A stretch of 36,542 nucleotides of DNA from Gammaproteobacteria bacterium (GCA_029865385.1 JAOUGX010000029.1:1-36542); one strand, 5' to 3'. Numbered from the stretch's first letter, positions 16,895-25,290 are shown. The notes: generated by a model not told the origin, from the letters alone. Numbers and translations are program-made.

Positions 16895-17125
16895 ATGAGC
16901 AGCAAAAAGAATATCGACCTCGAAAAATCGCTGACGGAACTCGAAGCCATTGTGGAAGAACTGGAAAGCGGCGACCTGCCGCTGGACAAAGCGATGCAGA
17001 AATTCGAACAGGGCATCAAGCTGTCGCGCGGCTGCCAGACCGCGCTGAAAGATGCAGAGCAGAAAGTGGAAATTCTGATGAAAAGCGCCGGCAGCGAAAA
17101 TCTCGAGGAATTCGACCAGGATTGA
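16895..17125 (+). CDS. xseB: Exodeoxyribonuclease VII small subunit
   Basis: The 76 aa protein carries the XseB signature: an N-terminal LEKSLTELEAIVEELESGDLPLDKAMQKFEQGIKL-type helical hairpin (residues about 9-43) and a second helix (TALKDAEQKVEIL). Several copies bind one XseA subunit to degrade single-stranded DNA; xseA is not in the window. In many gammaproteobacteria xseB is followed by ispA and dxs, but here the next gene is feoB on the other strand, so it stands alone. A GGAG lies 11 bases before the ATG, and TTGACG/TAGCGT spaced by 17 bases upstream is a weak promoter candidate. Confidence 0.93.
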   Translation: MSSKKNIDLEKSLTELEAIVEELESGDLPLDKAMQKFEQGIKLSRGCQTALKDAEQKVEILMKSAGSENLEEFDQD

Positions 17126-17160
17126 GGCGCTGCGACGCCGGCTTTCACAATGAAATCGCT

Positions 17161-19353
17161 TCAGGGGTTACCTAGCTGGAAAGCAATCAGCGCGCCCAGA
17201 TATCCAATCGACGTCATGTAGAGCCAGGCAAACACAGGCCATCGCCAACCGTTTGTTTCGCGCCGGATGACGGCGAGGGTTGCCGCACATTGCAGGCAGC
17301 AGGCGTAGAAAATCAGCAGGCCGATCACCATAGGCAAGGTAAAAACCGCAGACCCGTCCGGCCAGCTCGCTGACCTGAGTCTGCCGGCCAGCGTCGCTTC
17401 GTCCGCCTCGTCGCCGACCGCGTAAACCGTTCCGAGAACCGCAACGACCACTTCGCGAGCCGGGAAACCGGCGATTACGGCGGCCGATACGCGCCAGTCC
17501 CAACCCAGTGGTCGAAACAAAGGCTCGATCGACTTGCCCGCCCGGCCAAGAAAGCTCTGCTCAAGTTGCGCGGCCGCTGCCTGATTTTTCAATGTTGCGG
17601 TTTCTCGTTGTAGATATTCCCCGTCGAATCTCTGCTGCGCAGCACCGATTTGATCCTGCAGCTGGCTTTCGATCTCCGGCGAGCGCGGGAAATAAGCCAG
17701 CGCCCAAACGACAACCGCGACGCTGAATATCACCGTGCCGGCGCGCCGCATGAAAATCATTGCACGCCCCAGTAGCTGCATTAACACGGTGCGCGGATTC
17801 GGCCGGCGAAACTCCGGCAGCATCAATGCAAATGGCGGCTTCGGGCCGCGTAATACGCTTTGCCGCAACATCAACGCGGTCAGCAGTCCGGCGACTATGC
17901 CAAGCAGATACAGTCCGAACAGAACCAGACCCTGCAGATTCATCCAGCCGATTTTTTGTGCGGGCACGAACGCCGCAATCAGCAAGGCATAGACCGGCAA
18001 TCTGGCCGAGCAGGTCATGAACGGCGCGGCGAGTATGGTGGCGATGCGATCACGACGATTGGGGATGACGCGCGTCGCCATGATGCCTGGAACCGCGCAC
18101 GCGAAACTCGAAATCATCGGAATGATGGATTGTCCGGACAGACCGACGGAACGCATTACCCGGTCCATCAGGTAGGCGGCGCGCGCCAGGTATCCGGAAT
18201 CCTCGAGGATGATAATAAAGAGAAACAGGATCAGAATCTGCGGCAGGAAAACGATGACGCTGCCGACGCCTGCAATGACGCCGTCCGAAACGAAGCTGGC
18301 TATCGCGCCAGCCGGCAGGATCGACGCAATGCTGGCACCCAGCGTCGATGTCGCTACATCAATCGCGTCCATCAGTGGCGTCGCCCAGGCAAACACGGCC
18401 TGGAAGACGACTGCCATGACCACGAACAGTCCTATCGTTCCCGGAATCGGCCGATTGATCCACGCCGAAAGTCGCGAACTCCAGGTCACGATGGCCGGCG
18501 CGGACTGCTGAACCTCGCTGAGCACATCGCGCACCCAGCCATAACGCTGTCGTGCTTCTTTCGCGAGCGGTGGATCCGCGCCGAACAAAGCCTGGCGTAT
18601 CGCATCGACGCGAGCGGCACCGCCGTCGCCGAGACGCCCGACCAGTTCGCGATAGAAATCGCTGTCGTGATCGATCAGCGCACGTTCGATCTCGATCCGC
18701 GGAACGGTCACCGGCATCTCGCGAACCAGCTCCTCGGAAGCGTGCGAAAGTTCCTGCCATAGAGTTGGCAGATCCGGCTTCGGAGCGGACGGCAATTCGG
18801 ACAATGCCCGTCGCAGTGCATCGATGCCCTGCCCGGTCGTCGCCACCACGGGACAGATTTGAACACCGCCAAGGCGTTTTTTCAGCGCGTCGACGTCGAT
18901 ATGCAGTCCACTGGCCTGCGCAGCATCCGTCATCGTAAGCGCAACGACTACAGGCAGATTCAACGTCAACAGTTGCTGCAGCAGGTACAGCCCCTGGTAA
19001 AGGTTGGTCGTATCGAGTACCGCGAGAATACCAGCCGGTGGCTTGACATCCGGCATGCGACCGAACAGCACATCGACGGCGATCCTCTCTTCCAGCGAAT
19101 GTGTGCTCAGCGCAAACATGCCGGGCAAATCGACCAGCTCGAGCACGGTGTCGCCAAGCTTGAATACGCCGATATGCTTCTCGACCGTTACGCCAGGATA
19201 GTTTGCGGTTTTCTGCCGCATGCCGGTCAGGCGATTGAACAGGGTGCTCTTACCGGAGTTCGGATTTCCGACAACGACGACGGTGGCGGATGGATGTCGG
19301 CGAACGCCGATCTTATCCACCGAAACGCGAATTGATTTCGGATCAGGCCGCAT
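17161..19353 (-). CDS. feoB: Ferrous iron transporter FeoB
   Basis: Inner-membrane Fe(II) transporter of 730 aa: an N-terminal GTPase domain (about 22-195), a linker helical region, then two Gate-type membrane regions with about eight to ten segments. G1 is GNPNSGKST (29-37), the switch region contains YPGVTVEKHIG, and G3 is DLPG (75-78). The G4 motif, NxxD in E. coli FeoB, reads TMTD here (140-143), so Asn is replaced by Thr. Gate signatures include SFACAVPGIMATRVI and AGFPAREVVVAVLG. It follows feoA by 42 bases in a two-gene operon behind a Fur box. No feoC is present. Confidence 0.95.
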   Translation of the reverse strand: MRPDPKSIRVSVDKIGVRRHPSATVVVVGNPNSGKSTLFNRLTGMRQKTANYPGVTVEKHIGVFKLGDTVLELVDLPGMFALSTHSLEERIAVDVLFGRMPDVKPPAGILAVLDTTNLYQGLYLLQQLLTLNLPVVVALTMTDAAQASGLHIDVDALKKRLGGVQICPVVATTGQGIDALRRALSELPSAPKPDLPTLWQELSHASEELVREMPVTVPRIEIERALIDHDSDFYRELVGRLGDGGAARVDAIRQALFGADPPLAKEARQRYGWVRDVLSEVQQSAPAIVTWSSRLSAWINRPIPGTIGLFVVMAVVFQAVFAWATPLMDAIDVATSTLGASIASILPAGAIASFVSDGVIAGVGSVIVFLPQILILFLFIIILEDSGYLARAAYLMDRVMRSVGLSGQSIIPMISSFACAVPGIMATRVIPNRRDRIATILAAPFMTCSARLPVYALLIAAFVPAQKIGWMNLQGLVLFGLYLLGIVAGLLTALMLRQSVLRGPKPPFALMLPEFRRPNPRTVLMQLLGRAMIFMRRAGTVIFSVAVVVWALAYFPRSPEIESQLQDQIGAAQQRFDGEYLQRETATLKNQAAAAQLEQSFLGRAGKSIEPLFRPLGWDWRVSAAVIAGFPAREVVVAVLGTVYAVGDEADEATLAGRLRSASWPDGSAVFTLPMVIGLLIFYACCLQCAATLAVIRRETNGWRWPVFAWLYMTSIGYLGALIAFQLGNP

Positions 19354-19395
19354 GACGCATTGCTAGTGGGCTTGAAGGCGAGCTGGGGTGTCGCT

Positions 19396-19629
19396 TCAAC
19401 TCCCGGTCTTCAACGACACGGCAAAGTGGCGGGCCTGCTCCCGGCGCAGCGATATGGCATTGCCGAACATGCGATACTCGATGGGGTCGCCACCGATGGC
19501 GGCGCTCGCCAGTTCGATCTCGGTGCCTTCTACAAGCCCGAGAACCATCAGCCGCTGGACGACCGGGTCCTTGCTGTCAACGCCCGCGATGACGTATTTC
19601 CGGCCACGTTGTAGCGAATCAAGGGTCAT
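19396..19629 (-). CDS. feoA: FeoA family protein
   Basis: Small SH3-like protein that supports FeoB-dependent Fe(II) uptake. The 77 aa product shows the family pattern: VVQRLMVLGLVEGTEIELAS followed by GDPIEYRMFGNAISLRREQA. The frame can be opened nine codons earlier at GTG 19656, but the predicted promoter would then start transcription almost at that codon. ATG at 19629 has a GAAGG ribosome site and gives the usual family length, so I prefer it. It precedes feoB in the same operon and lies directly downstream of a Fur box. Confidence 0.9.
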   Translation of the reverse strand: MTLDSLQRGRKYVIAGVDSKDPVVQRLMVLGLVEGTEIELASAAIGGDPIEYRMFGNAISLRREQARHFAVSLKTGS

Positions 19630-19663
19630 CGGGTGCCAGCCTTCATAGTTTTCCACTGAGGCT

Positions 19664-19691
19664 AGTTTACAGAAATGCGAATGATTCGCAA
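19664..19691 (-). promoter_or_regulatory. Candidate feoAB promoter
   Basis: On the minus strand TTGCGA (19686-19691) and TAAACT (19664-19669) are spaced by 16 bases, each matching four of six consensus positions. The -35 box and the spacer are covered by the Fur-type palindrome, as expected for iron-repressed transcription. Confidence 0.5.
19676..19690. promoter_or_regulatory. Fur box upstream of feoAB
   Basis: TGCGAAT-G-ATTCGCA is a perfect 7-1-7 inverted repeat, the architecture of the Fur core site TGATAAT-n-ATTATCA. A further half-site (GCATTCGC) follows at 19694-19701, as in many extended Fur sites. The position over the -35 region of feoA fits Fe(II)-Fur repression. The regulator itself is not encoded in the window. 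Confidence 0.75.
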
Positions 19692-19775
19692 TAGCATTCG
19701 CTAGGTATTTCTACCTATCGGGCCGGGATTGAGAAGACGGTCACATCCGGCCCTCGAACCAGAGCCGAGGTCGAT

Positions 19776-21080
19776 TCAGGTATTGGCGCTGCCGTCGCCC
19801 TGCAGGCGGGTAATCATGGAGCGCAGGAACACTTTGTTGAATCGCAGCTGGCAGGCCTGCGAAACCTGTTCCATCAGCGTGGAACTGACCCGGAGGATCG
19901 TTACCGCACCCTGTGCCTTGATCGAAGCCGTCCTCTTGGCGCCGCGGACGTAGCTGGTTTCGCCGAAGCAATCACCGTCTTCAAGTATCCCTAAGCTCTT
20001 GCCATGTGCTTCCACGGCCGCCTGGCCGGAAACGATAATGTAGAAGCGGTCGTCCATCTCGCCCTCACGAACGATCTCTTCGGCGTCCTTGTACTCGTGC
20101 CAGTCGCTGGCGCGCAGCACTTCCCATATTTCCGCATGCGAGAACTCGTGAAAAAACGTCAGCGTCCGCAACAGATCGAAGTGTTCCTGGTTGTCGAGGC
20201 TGTCGTACTTGGTACGCAGATCCTGGTAGACGCGTGTAAGGTCGGCCGCCATGACACTGCCGCTTGCGCAGCGCTTGGATGGATCCTTTTGCATCGCCAT
20301 GACGACGACATTTTCAAGTTCTTCGGGAATGTCTTCGCGATAGGTGTGTATCGGTGGCGGCGTCGCATAGACGATCTGGTGCAGCAGTTTCGACAGGTTG
20401 TCGGCTCGAAACGGCCGGAAACCCGTCAGCAATTCGTACAATACCGCCCCAAGGGAATACAGATCCGAACGCGGCGTCAGCTCTTCCGACTGCACCTGTT
20501 CCGGTGACATGTAGCTGGGGCTTCCGGCAATGCCTTCGATGCGCGAGATATCCGAATCCGTGCAGATGGCGATGCCGAAATCGATGATGCGGACGTCGTT
20601 GTCAATCGTCAGCATCACATTGCTCGGCTTGATATCGCGATGAATGACGCCACGACCGTGTGCATAGTGCAGTGCTTTGGCACACTTGTAGATGATCTCG
20701 ACGACGTCGTCGACACGCAGCAGATTGTCGGGCCGGCAATACGCAGCCAGGGTGCGCGCGCCCTGCACGTGTTCGGTTACCACGTAATACTTTCCGTCTT
20801 CTTCGCCGGCATCGTAGATCGGCATGATGTTCGGGTGCTGCAGCATGCCGACCATGTGTGCTTCGTTGAAAAACATCTTGCGCGATACGCGGGCCCTTTC
20901 GGCGTCCGCGTTTTCCTCGATGTTGTAAACCTTGATCGCGACATCGCGACGATAGTAGGGATCGTGCGACAGGTAGACTATACCGGTGCTGCCTTTGCCG
21001 ACCTTGTTGATGATGACGTATTTGCCAATTTTGTCCGGTACGTCAGAGGGTCGCTTGAGTTCGGTGACACTACGGGCCAT
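19776..21080 (-). CDS. Ser/Thr protein kinase fused to a C-terminal cyclic-nucleotide-binding domain
   Basis: Cytoplasmic 434 aa protein with a complete Hanks-type kinase domain (about 20-290): glycine loop VGKGSTGIVY, Lys50 (VAIK), Glu73, HRDIKPSN with catalytic Asp149, DFG Asp167, and MSPEQ at the end of the activation segment. All catalytic residues are present. A cNMP-binding domain (about 305-420) follows, with FYIIVSGQAAV and a phosphate-binding-cassette-like CFGETSYVRGAKRTAS holding the GE and RTA motifs (Glu374, Arg383). There is no transmembrane segment or DNA-binding motif. This is the reverse order of eukaryotic PKG. It starts 14 bases after the pgpA stop on the same strand, so it is likely the last gene of the glyA-to-pgpA run. 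Control of kinase activity by cAMP or c-di-nucleotide is inferred. Confidence 0.9.
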   Translation of the reverse strand: MARSVTELKRPSDVPDKIGKYVIINKVGKGSTGIVYLSHDPYYRRDVAIKVYNIEENADAERARVSRKMFFNEAHMVGMLQHPNIMPIYDAGEEDGKYYVVTEHVQGARTLAAYCRPDNLLRVDDVVEIIYKCAKALHYAHGRGVIHRDIKPSNVMLTIDNDVRIIDFGIAICTDSDISRIEGIAGSPSYMSPEQVQSEELTPRSDLYSLGAVLYELLTGFRPFRADNLSKLLHQIVYATPPPIHTYREDIPEELENVVVMAMQKDPSKRCASGSVMAADLTRVYQDLRTKYDSLDNQEHFDLLRTLTFFHEFSHAEIWEVLRASDWHEYKDAEEIVREGEMDDRFYIIVSGQAAVEAHGKSLGILEDGDCFGETSYVRGAKRTASIKAQGAVTILRVSSTLMEQVSQACQLRFNKVFLRSMITRLQGDGSANT

Positions 21081-21094
21081 GTTTTACCTATACG

Positions 21095-21577
21095 TCAGGA
21101 CATCAGCCACCTGCCAAAACCGAGTAATAATGCGGCGAAAAGCGCGGCTGCGAGGTCGTCCAGCATAATTCCCGTGCCTCCGCGGAGTCTGTGATCCAGG
21201 TCCCGAATCGGCCAGGGTTTGAGAATGTCAAACAGCCTGAAAAGCAGAAATCCCAAGGCCCACAGCACAATCGAGGGGGGTACGGTCAGCAAAACCAGGT
21301 ACATGCCGGCGATCTCGTCCCAGACGATGCCCGGGTGGTCGTGAACGCCCATGCGCCTGGCACTCTGACCGCAAATCCAGATTCCGGCCACGACCAGCAG
21401 CAGGCCGATCAGGAGCCGCCACTCGATCGCCAGGGGCAGGCTCAGCCAGGCGATCGCGACGCCCGGCAGCGATCCGACGGTGCCCGGGGCAATCGGAGCG
21501 AGGCCAGTACCGAAACCGAAGGCGAGGAAGTTGACCGGGTCTCTCAGTACCTTTTTTCGGGTATCGAGATCAGCCAT
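21095..21577 (-). CDS. pgpA: Phosphatidylglycerophosphatase A
   Basis: Membrane phosphatase that turns phosphatidylglycerophosphate into phosphatidylglycerol. Family signatures are complete: GFGTGLAPIAPGTVGS, DHPGIVWDEIAGM and RLFDILKPWPIRDLDHRLRGGTGIMLDDLAAA-type segments, with the acidic residues expected to bind Mg. Several hydrophobic helices make it an integral membrane protein. The open frame runs to 21676, but the start at ATG 21577 (MADLDTRKKVLRDP) gives 160 aa, close to E. coli PgpA. It overlaps the thiL end by eight bases. The thiL-pgpA order is standard in gammaproteobacteria. Confidence 0.94.
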   Translation of the reverse strand: MADLDTRKKVLRDPVNFLAFGFGTGLAPIAPGTVGSLPGVAIAWLSLPLAIEWRLLIGLLLVVAGIWICGQSARRMGVHDHPGIVWDEIAGMYLVLLTVPPSIVLWALGFLLFRLFDILKPWPIRDLDHRLRGGTGIMLDDLAAALFAALLLGFGRWLMS

Positions 21578-22541
21578 TGTCAGTGCCGCTGAAATGCAGG
21601 TAACCCGCGGTGCTGAATTCGAACGCCCGGTTGTTCTTGCGGCAGCGCAAGCCGGAACCGGGGCACACTTCTCCAATTCTTGTCACTCTCAACGAACACT
21701 GATCGGCCAGTTCGCGAATTGCACCTGCCTGCGATGCGGCTGCCGTGAAAGCGATTTCATAGTCGTCGCCACCACCGAGGGCAAGTTCGATCGCATCATC
21801 GCTGCCGCGAACCGCGATGAGTTGCTGTGACAGCGGCAGGCATTCGACATCAATCTGCCCACCGGCACGGCTCGCGGCCAACAACTTGCCTATGTCGCCG
21901 AACAGGCCGTCTGACAGGTCGATGGCAGCGCTGGCGAGTGGCGCCAGTTTCGATGCGAACTGAATACGTGCCGCAGGCCTCGTAAAACGCCTGCACAAAT
22001 AGCGCTCTGATTCATTTTGCCTGTTGCCCGATGACAGCAGCGCCAGCCCGGCGGCCGCATCGCCCGCCGTCCCGGTCACGTAAATATCATCGCCTTCTGT
22101 CGCGCCGGAACGTCGCAAGACAGCATCGGCCGCGACGTCGCCGATGACCTGGACCGTGACGACGATCTCCTTGCCACGAGTGGTATCACCGCCAATCAGG
22201 GCGAGAGAATATTCCCTTGCCGCCTCGAAAAGCCCGCCGGAAAATTCCTGCAGCCATTGCGCATTCGCGTCTGTAAGCGTTAATGCCAGTGTCATCCAGC
22301 GAGGTCTGCCTGCCATCGCTGCGATATCGGAAACGTTCACGACGACCGCGCGATAGCCAATGTCGGCCGGGCTCATGGCGGAAGGGAAATGCACGCCCTC
22401 AACCAGCGTGTCTGTGACGATGACCAGCTCGCGACCCGCAGCGGGATGAACGATCGCGCCATCGTCACCTATGCCGAGCAATACATCCGCTTCGGCCGCG
22501 TCTTGCGTGAAATAGCGATCAATGAGTTCGAATTCATCCAC
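21570..22541 (-). CDS. thiL: Thiamine-monophosphate kinase
   Basis: Phosphorylates thiamine monophosphate to the pyrophosphate cofactor. The AIR-synthase-like fold shows LLGIGDDGAIV, VTDTLVEGVHF, GYRAVVVNVSDIAAMAG and ALIGGDTTRG near the N-terminus, with the later SDGLFGDIGKLL and GGGDDYEIAF motifs. The frame is open for a further 93 codons upstream, but that stretch lies over nusB and has no ThiL character. GTG at 22541 starts MDEFELIDRYF, which aligns with family N-termini and gives 323 aa (E. coli 325). It follows nusB by 20 bases and overlaps pgpA at its end. Confidence 0.94.
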   Translation of the reverse strand: MDEFELIDRYFTQDAAEADVLLGIGDDGAIVHPAAGRELVIVTDTLVEGVHFPSAMSPADIGYRAVVVNVSDIAAMAGRPRWMTLALTLTDANAQWLQEFSGGLFEAAREYSLALIGGDTTRGKEIVVTVQVIGDVAADAVLRRSGATEGDDIYVTGTAGDAAAGLALLSSGNRQNESERYLCRRFTRPAARIQFASKLAPLASAAIDLSDGLFGDIGKLLAASRAGGQIDVECLPLSQQLIAVRGSDDAIELALGGGDDYEIAFTAAASQAGAIRELADQCSLRVTRIGEVCPGSGLRCRKNNRAFEFSTAGYLHFSGTDNG

Positions 22542-22561
22542 CGTGCGGATCTCGGGAACTG

Positions 22562-22996
22562 TCAGCGTGCTCCCGCCGCGCGTAACTCGGGAACGGCGCG
22601 ATCGAGCACAGCGTTTATGTACTTGTGCCCATCGACCGACCCGAAACGCTTGGCGAGATTCACGGCCTCGTTGATTACAACGCGAAACGGCACATCGGGC
22701 ATTGCCTCGAGTTCGTGAACCCCGAGCAGCAGAATTCCGAATTCCACCGGATCGAGTTGATCCAGGGGGCGATCGATGTATTTCCCAATGGTCGATTCCA
22801 GTGTCGCGCGATTGGCACAAATCGCTGCAATAACTTCGTCGAAATACGGGCGATCCACTCGATTGTATTCAGGACGTTCCTGGAATTGCTCCACCAGTTC
22901 GTTCACGCTATGACCTGTCAGTTGCAACTGGTAGAGCGCCTGCACGATCAATTCACGGGCGCGGCTGCGCGCACCTGATAAGGCGGCCTTGCTCAT
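22562..22996 (-). CDS. nusB: Transcription antitermination factor NusB
   Basis: All-helical RNA-binding protein of 144 aa that works with NusE (S10) in rRNA antitermination. It shows the family start SRARELIVQALYQLQLTG and the conserved core DPVEFGILLLGVHELEAMPDVP followed by VVINEAVNLAKRFGS. ATG 22996 has GAGGA seven bases upstream. It sits between ribH and thiL, the standard ribH-nusB-thiL-pgpA arrangement. Confidence 0.96.
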   Translation of the reverse strand: MSKAALSGARSRARELIVQALYQLQLTGHSVNELVEQFQERPEYNRVDRPYFDEVIAAICANRATLESTIGKYIDRPLDQLDPVEFGILLLGVHELEAMPDVPFRVVINEAVNLAKRFGSVDGHKYINAVLDRAVPELRAAGAR

Positions 22997-23027
22997 GATG
23001 ACGTCCTCGAATCCTTGCCAGGCGGAA

Positions 23028-23501
23028 TCACGCCAGCCGGCGCAGCAAGCTGACCATTTCTATTGCAGCGAGTGCCGCCTCTTCGCCCTTGTTACCTGCC
23101 TTGGTACCGGCCCTTTCTATTGCCTGCTCGATGGTATCGACCGTCAGCACACCGAAGCCGATCGGAATTCCGTGCCGCAAGCCCGCGGCAGCAACACCTC
23201 GCGTGCACTCACCAGCGACAAAATCGAAATGCGGAGTGGCGCCGCGTATAACGGCGCCGAGCGCAATGATTCCATCGGCGCGCCGGGCAGCAGCAATTTT
23301 TTCGACGGCCAGCGGCATTTCATAGGCGCCGGGCACCCTTACTATCTCGATATCGGATTCATTGGCGCCGTGCCGTCGCAAACAGGCAACCGCGGCATTG
23401 ACCAACGAGTGAACGATGAAGTCATTGAATCGCGAAGCGACAATGACAAAGCGCACGTCGCGCGCGACAAGATCGCCTTCCGTTGTTTTAATTCTGTCCA
23501 T
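23028..23501 (-). CDS. ribH: 6,7-dimethyl-8-ribityllumazine synthase
   Basis: Penultimate enzyme of riboflavin synthesis, condensing the 5-amino-ribitylamino-pyrimidine with dihydroxybutanone phosphate. Family residues are present: [38 protein letters not shown] with catalytic His91, and [25 protein letters not shown]. The 157 aa length is typical of the icosahedral or pentameric enzyme. It lies nine bases after the ribBX stop, and its ribosome site (GGAGA) lies inside the ribBX 3' end, suggesting coupled translation. Confidence 0.97.
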   Translation of the reverse strand: MDRIKTTEGDLVARDVRFVIVASRFNDFIVHSLVNAAVACLRRHGANESDIEIVRVPGAYEMPLAVEKIAAARRADGIIALGAVIRGATPHFDFVAGECTRGVAAAGLRHGIPIGFGVLTVDTIEQAIERAGTKAGNKGEEAALAAIEMVSLLRRLA

Positions 23502-23510
23502 GAACGTTTT

Positions 23511-24656
23511 TTATTTCTCCACGTACTCAGTGATCTCGAGCCCGAAACCGGAGATACCATACAGGTGTTTCGGTGCTGACAGTACCCGCATCCGGTGCAC
23601 TCCGAGATCCCGCAGAATCTGGGCTCCAACTCCGTAAGTGCGCAGGACGGCATCGCCGCTGCGCTGACCCCACAATTCGTCCCGATCCCTTGCCAAGCCT
23701 TCGACGGCGTCCATCAGGTCGCGCGACGACTCCTGCTCGCGCAGGACGATGATCACGCCGGCATCCTCGTCAGCAATCCTGCGGATCGCGCTGTCGATGG
23801 GCCAGCCGAGACTGCGACTCTGCACACCAATCACATCGCCGAGCGTGTTCTGGATGTGCACCCGGACCAGCGGTGTTTCCGCCGCTGCAACGTCGCCTTT
23901 CGCCAGTGCAATGTGCACTGTCTGGTTTACACGATCATCGTAGCAATACATCGTGAACTCGCCGTGCGCCGTCTGCACGACGTTTTCGGAAATCCGGTCG
24001 ACGTAGCGTTCCTTTTCCAGCCGGTAACGGATCAGATCCGCAATGGTACCCATGCGGATACCGTGCTTCCTCGAAAAACGCTCGAGATCCGGCCGCCGCG
24101 CCATGCTGCCGTCCTCGTTGAGAATTTCGACGATCGCCGCCGCCGGTTCCAGTCCCGCCAGTCTTGCCAGGTCGCAACCGGCCTCGGTATGACCGGCGCG
24201 AGTCAGTACACCTCCCGGCTGCGCCATAACCGGAAATATGTGGCCGGGCTGACTCAGGTCTTCCGGTTTCGCAGCGGCCGCAACCGCCACGCGTACCGTT
24301 CGCGCCCGATCGTGCGCTGAGATGCCGGTCGTTATGCCTTCGGCGGCCTCAATCGATACCGTGAAATTCGTTGCATGCCGCTGATCCGTGTCATCGACCA
24401 TCAGCGGCAAGCGCAGCTGCGCGCATCGTTCGCGCGTTATCGTCAGGCAGATAAGCCCGCGACCGTTGTGGGTCATGTAGTTGATGTCTTCGGGCCGGAC
24501 CCGCTCTGCCGCCATCAGCAGGTCACCCTCGTTCTCCCTGTCCTCGTCGTCGACCATGATGACCATCTTGCCGTCACGAATATCGGCGATGATCTCTTCG
24601 ATACTGCTGAACGGCGTATTTTGCGCACCAGGATGGGGAATCGTCTTATTTCGCAT
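23511..24656 (-). CDS. ribB: 3,4-dihydroxy-2-butanone-4-phosphate synthase with degenerate GTP cyclohydrolase II domain (RibBX type)
   Basis: The N-terminal half (about 1-205) is a complete RibB domain, with the metal-binding acidic loop DDEDRENEGD and the HTEAGCDLARLAGL segment, making the four-carbon unit of riboflavin from ribulose 5-phosphate. The C-terminal half (about 206-381) has the fold-level pattern of GTP cyclohydrolase II but has lost its active site: the zinc cysteines of the SECLTGDVFGSLRCDC-type motif are replaced (RVHIQNTLGDVIGVQSRSL), and the RQEGRGIGL motif reads REQESSRDL. It therefore should not open GTP. This matches the RibBX variant known from Proteobacteria. A separate active RibA is expected elsewhere in the genome. 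It overlaps ribE by 11 bases. Confidence 0.92.
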   Translation of the reverse strand: MRNKTIPHPGAQNTPFSSIEEIIADIRDGKMVIMVDDEDRENEGDLLMAAERVRPEDINYMTHNGRGLICLTITRERCAQLRLPLMVDDTDQRHATNFTVSIEAAEGITTGISAHDRARTVRVAVAAAAKPEDLSQPGHIFPVMAQPGGVLTRAGHTEAGCDLARLAGLEPAAAIVEILNEDGSMARRPDLERFSRKHGIRMGTIADLIRYRLEKERYVDRISENVVQTAHGEFTMYCYDDRVNQTVHIALAKGDVAAAETPLVRVHIQNTLGDVIGVQSRSLGWPIDSAIRRIADEDAGVIIVLREQESSRDLMDAVEGLARDRDELWGQRSGDAVLRTYGVGAQILRDLGVHRMRVLSAPKHLYGISGFGLEITEYVEK

Positions 24657-25290
24657 AACCGTGTTCTCTCAGGAGGTCCATTGAGACCCCGTCCTTGTCA
24701 TCTTTCGACAACAGCCTTTCTATGTATCGGGCCAGCAGGTCAACCTCGATATTAACCTTTGTGCCGACTTCGTACCCGCCAATGATGGTCGAATTCACCG
24801 TGTGCGGAATGATATTCAAGCTGACTGTATTGGCCGATACCGAGTTAATGGTAAGACTTACACCATCGACGCAGATCGAACCCTTACGTGCAACATAACG
24901 GCGGAAATCCATCGGAATTTCGACATCCAGCCGAATCGACCGCGCGTCCCGGGCGGTCGTTACTACCGTCCCCACGCAATCGATGTGACCGCTGACAAGA
25001 TGCCCGCCCAGGCGTTCGCCCAGCGCCAGCGACGGCTCTACATTGACCCGGTCACCGGCTGCGATGCCGGCCAACGCGGTGACCGTCATCGTTTCCCTGG
25101 AGAGATCGGTATCAAATCCGTCCGGATGCAGCCGCACCGCCGTCAGGCAAACTCCGTTGATGCAAAAGCTCTCTCCGATCTCATAGACCGGCCAGTCGAG
25201 ACCGGACGATCGGATTGTCAGCCGCAGGTCGCCGCCGCGCGACTCGACGCGGGATACGCTACCGATGGTTTTGACAATCCCGGTGAACAT
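24646..25290 (-). CDS. ribE: Riboflavin synthase, alpha chain
   Basis: Dismutates two lumazine molecules to riboflavin. The 214 aa protein has the two internal lumazine-binding repeats: the first starts MFTGIVKTIGSV and includes GESFCINGVCLT, the second starts near GGHLVSGHIDCVG and includes KGSICVDGVSLT. The N-terminal MFTGIV start is the family standard and fixes the start codon, with AAAGGG upstream. It lies 37 bases after ribD and overlaps ribBX, so the riboflavin genes are tightly linked. There is no room for an FMN riboswitch between them. Confidence 0.96.
   Translation of the reverse strand: MFTGIVKTIGSVSRVESRGGDLRLTIRSSGLDWPVYEIGESFCINGVCLTAVRLHPDGFDTDLSRETMTVTALAGIAAGDRVNVEPSLALGERLGGHLVSGHIDCVGTVVTTARDARSIRLDVEIPMDFRRYVARKGSICVDGVSLTINSVSANTVSLNIIPHTVNSTIIGGYEVGTKVNIEVDLLARYIERLLSKDDKDGVSMDLLREHGYAK

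Noticed and set aside
19710-19765. GGGCCGG / CCGGCCC inverted repeat after the kinase gene, as a terminator
   Set aside because: The seven-base arms are far apart (about 20 bases) and there is no U-run, so I do not call it.
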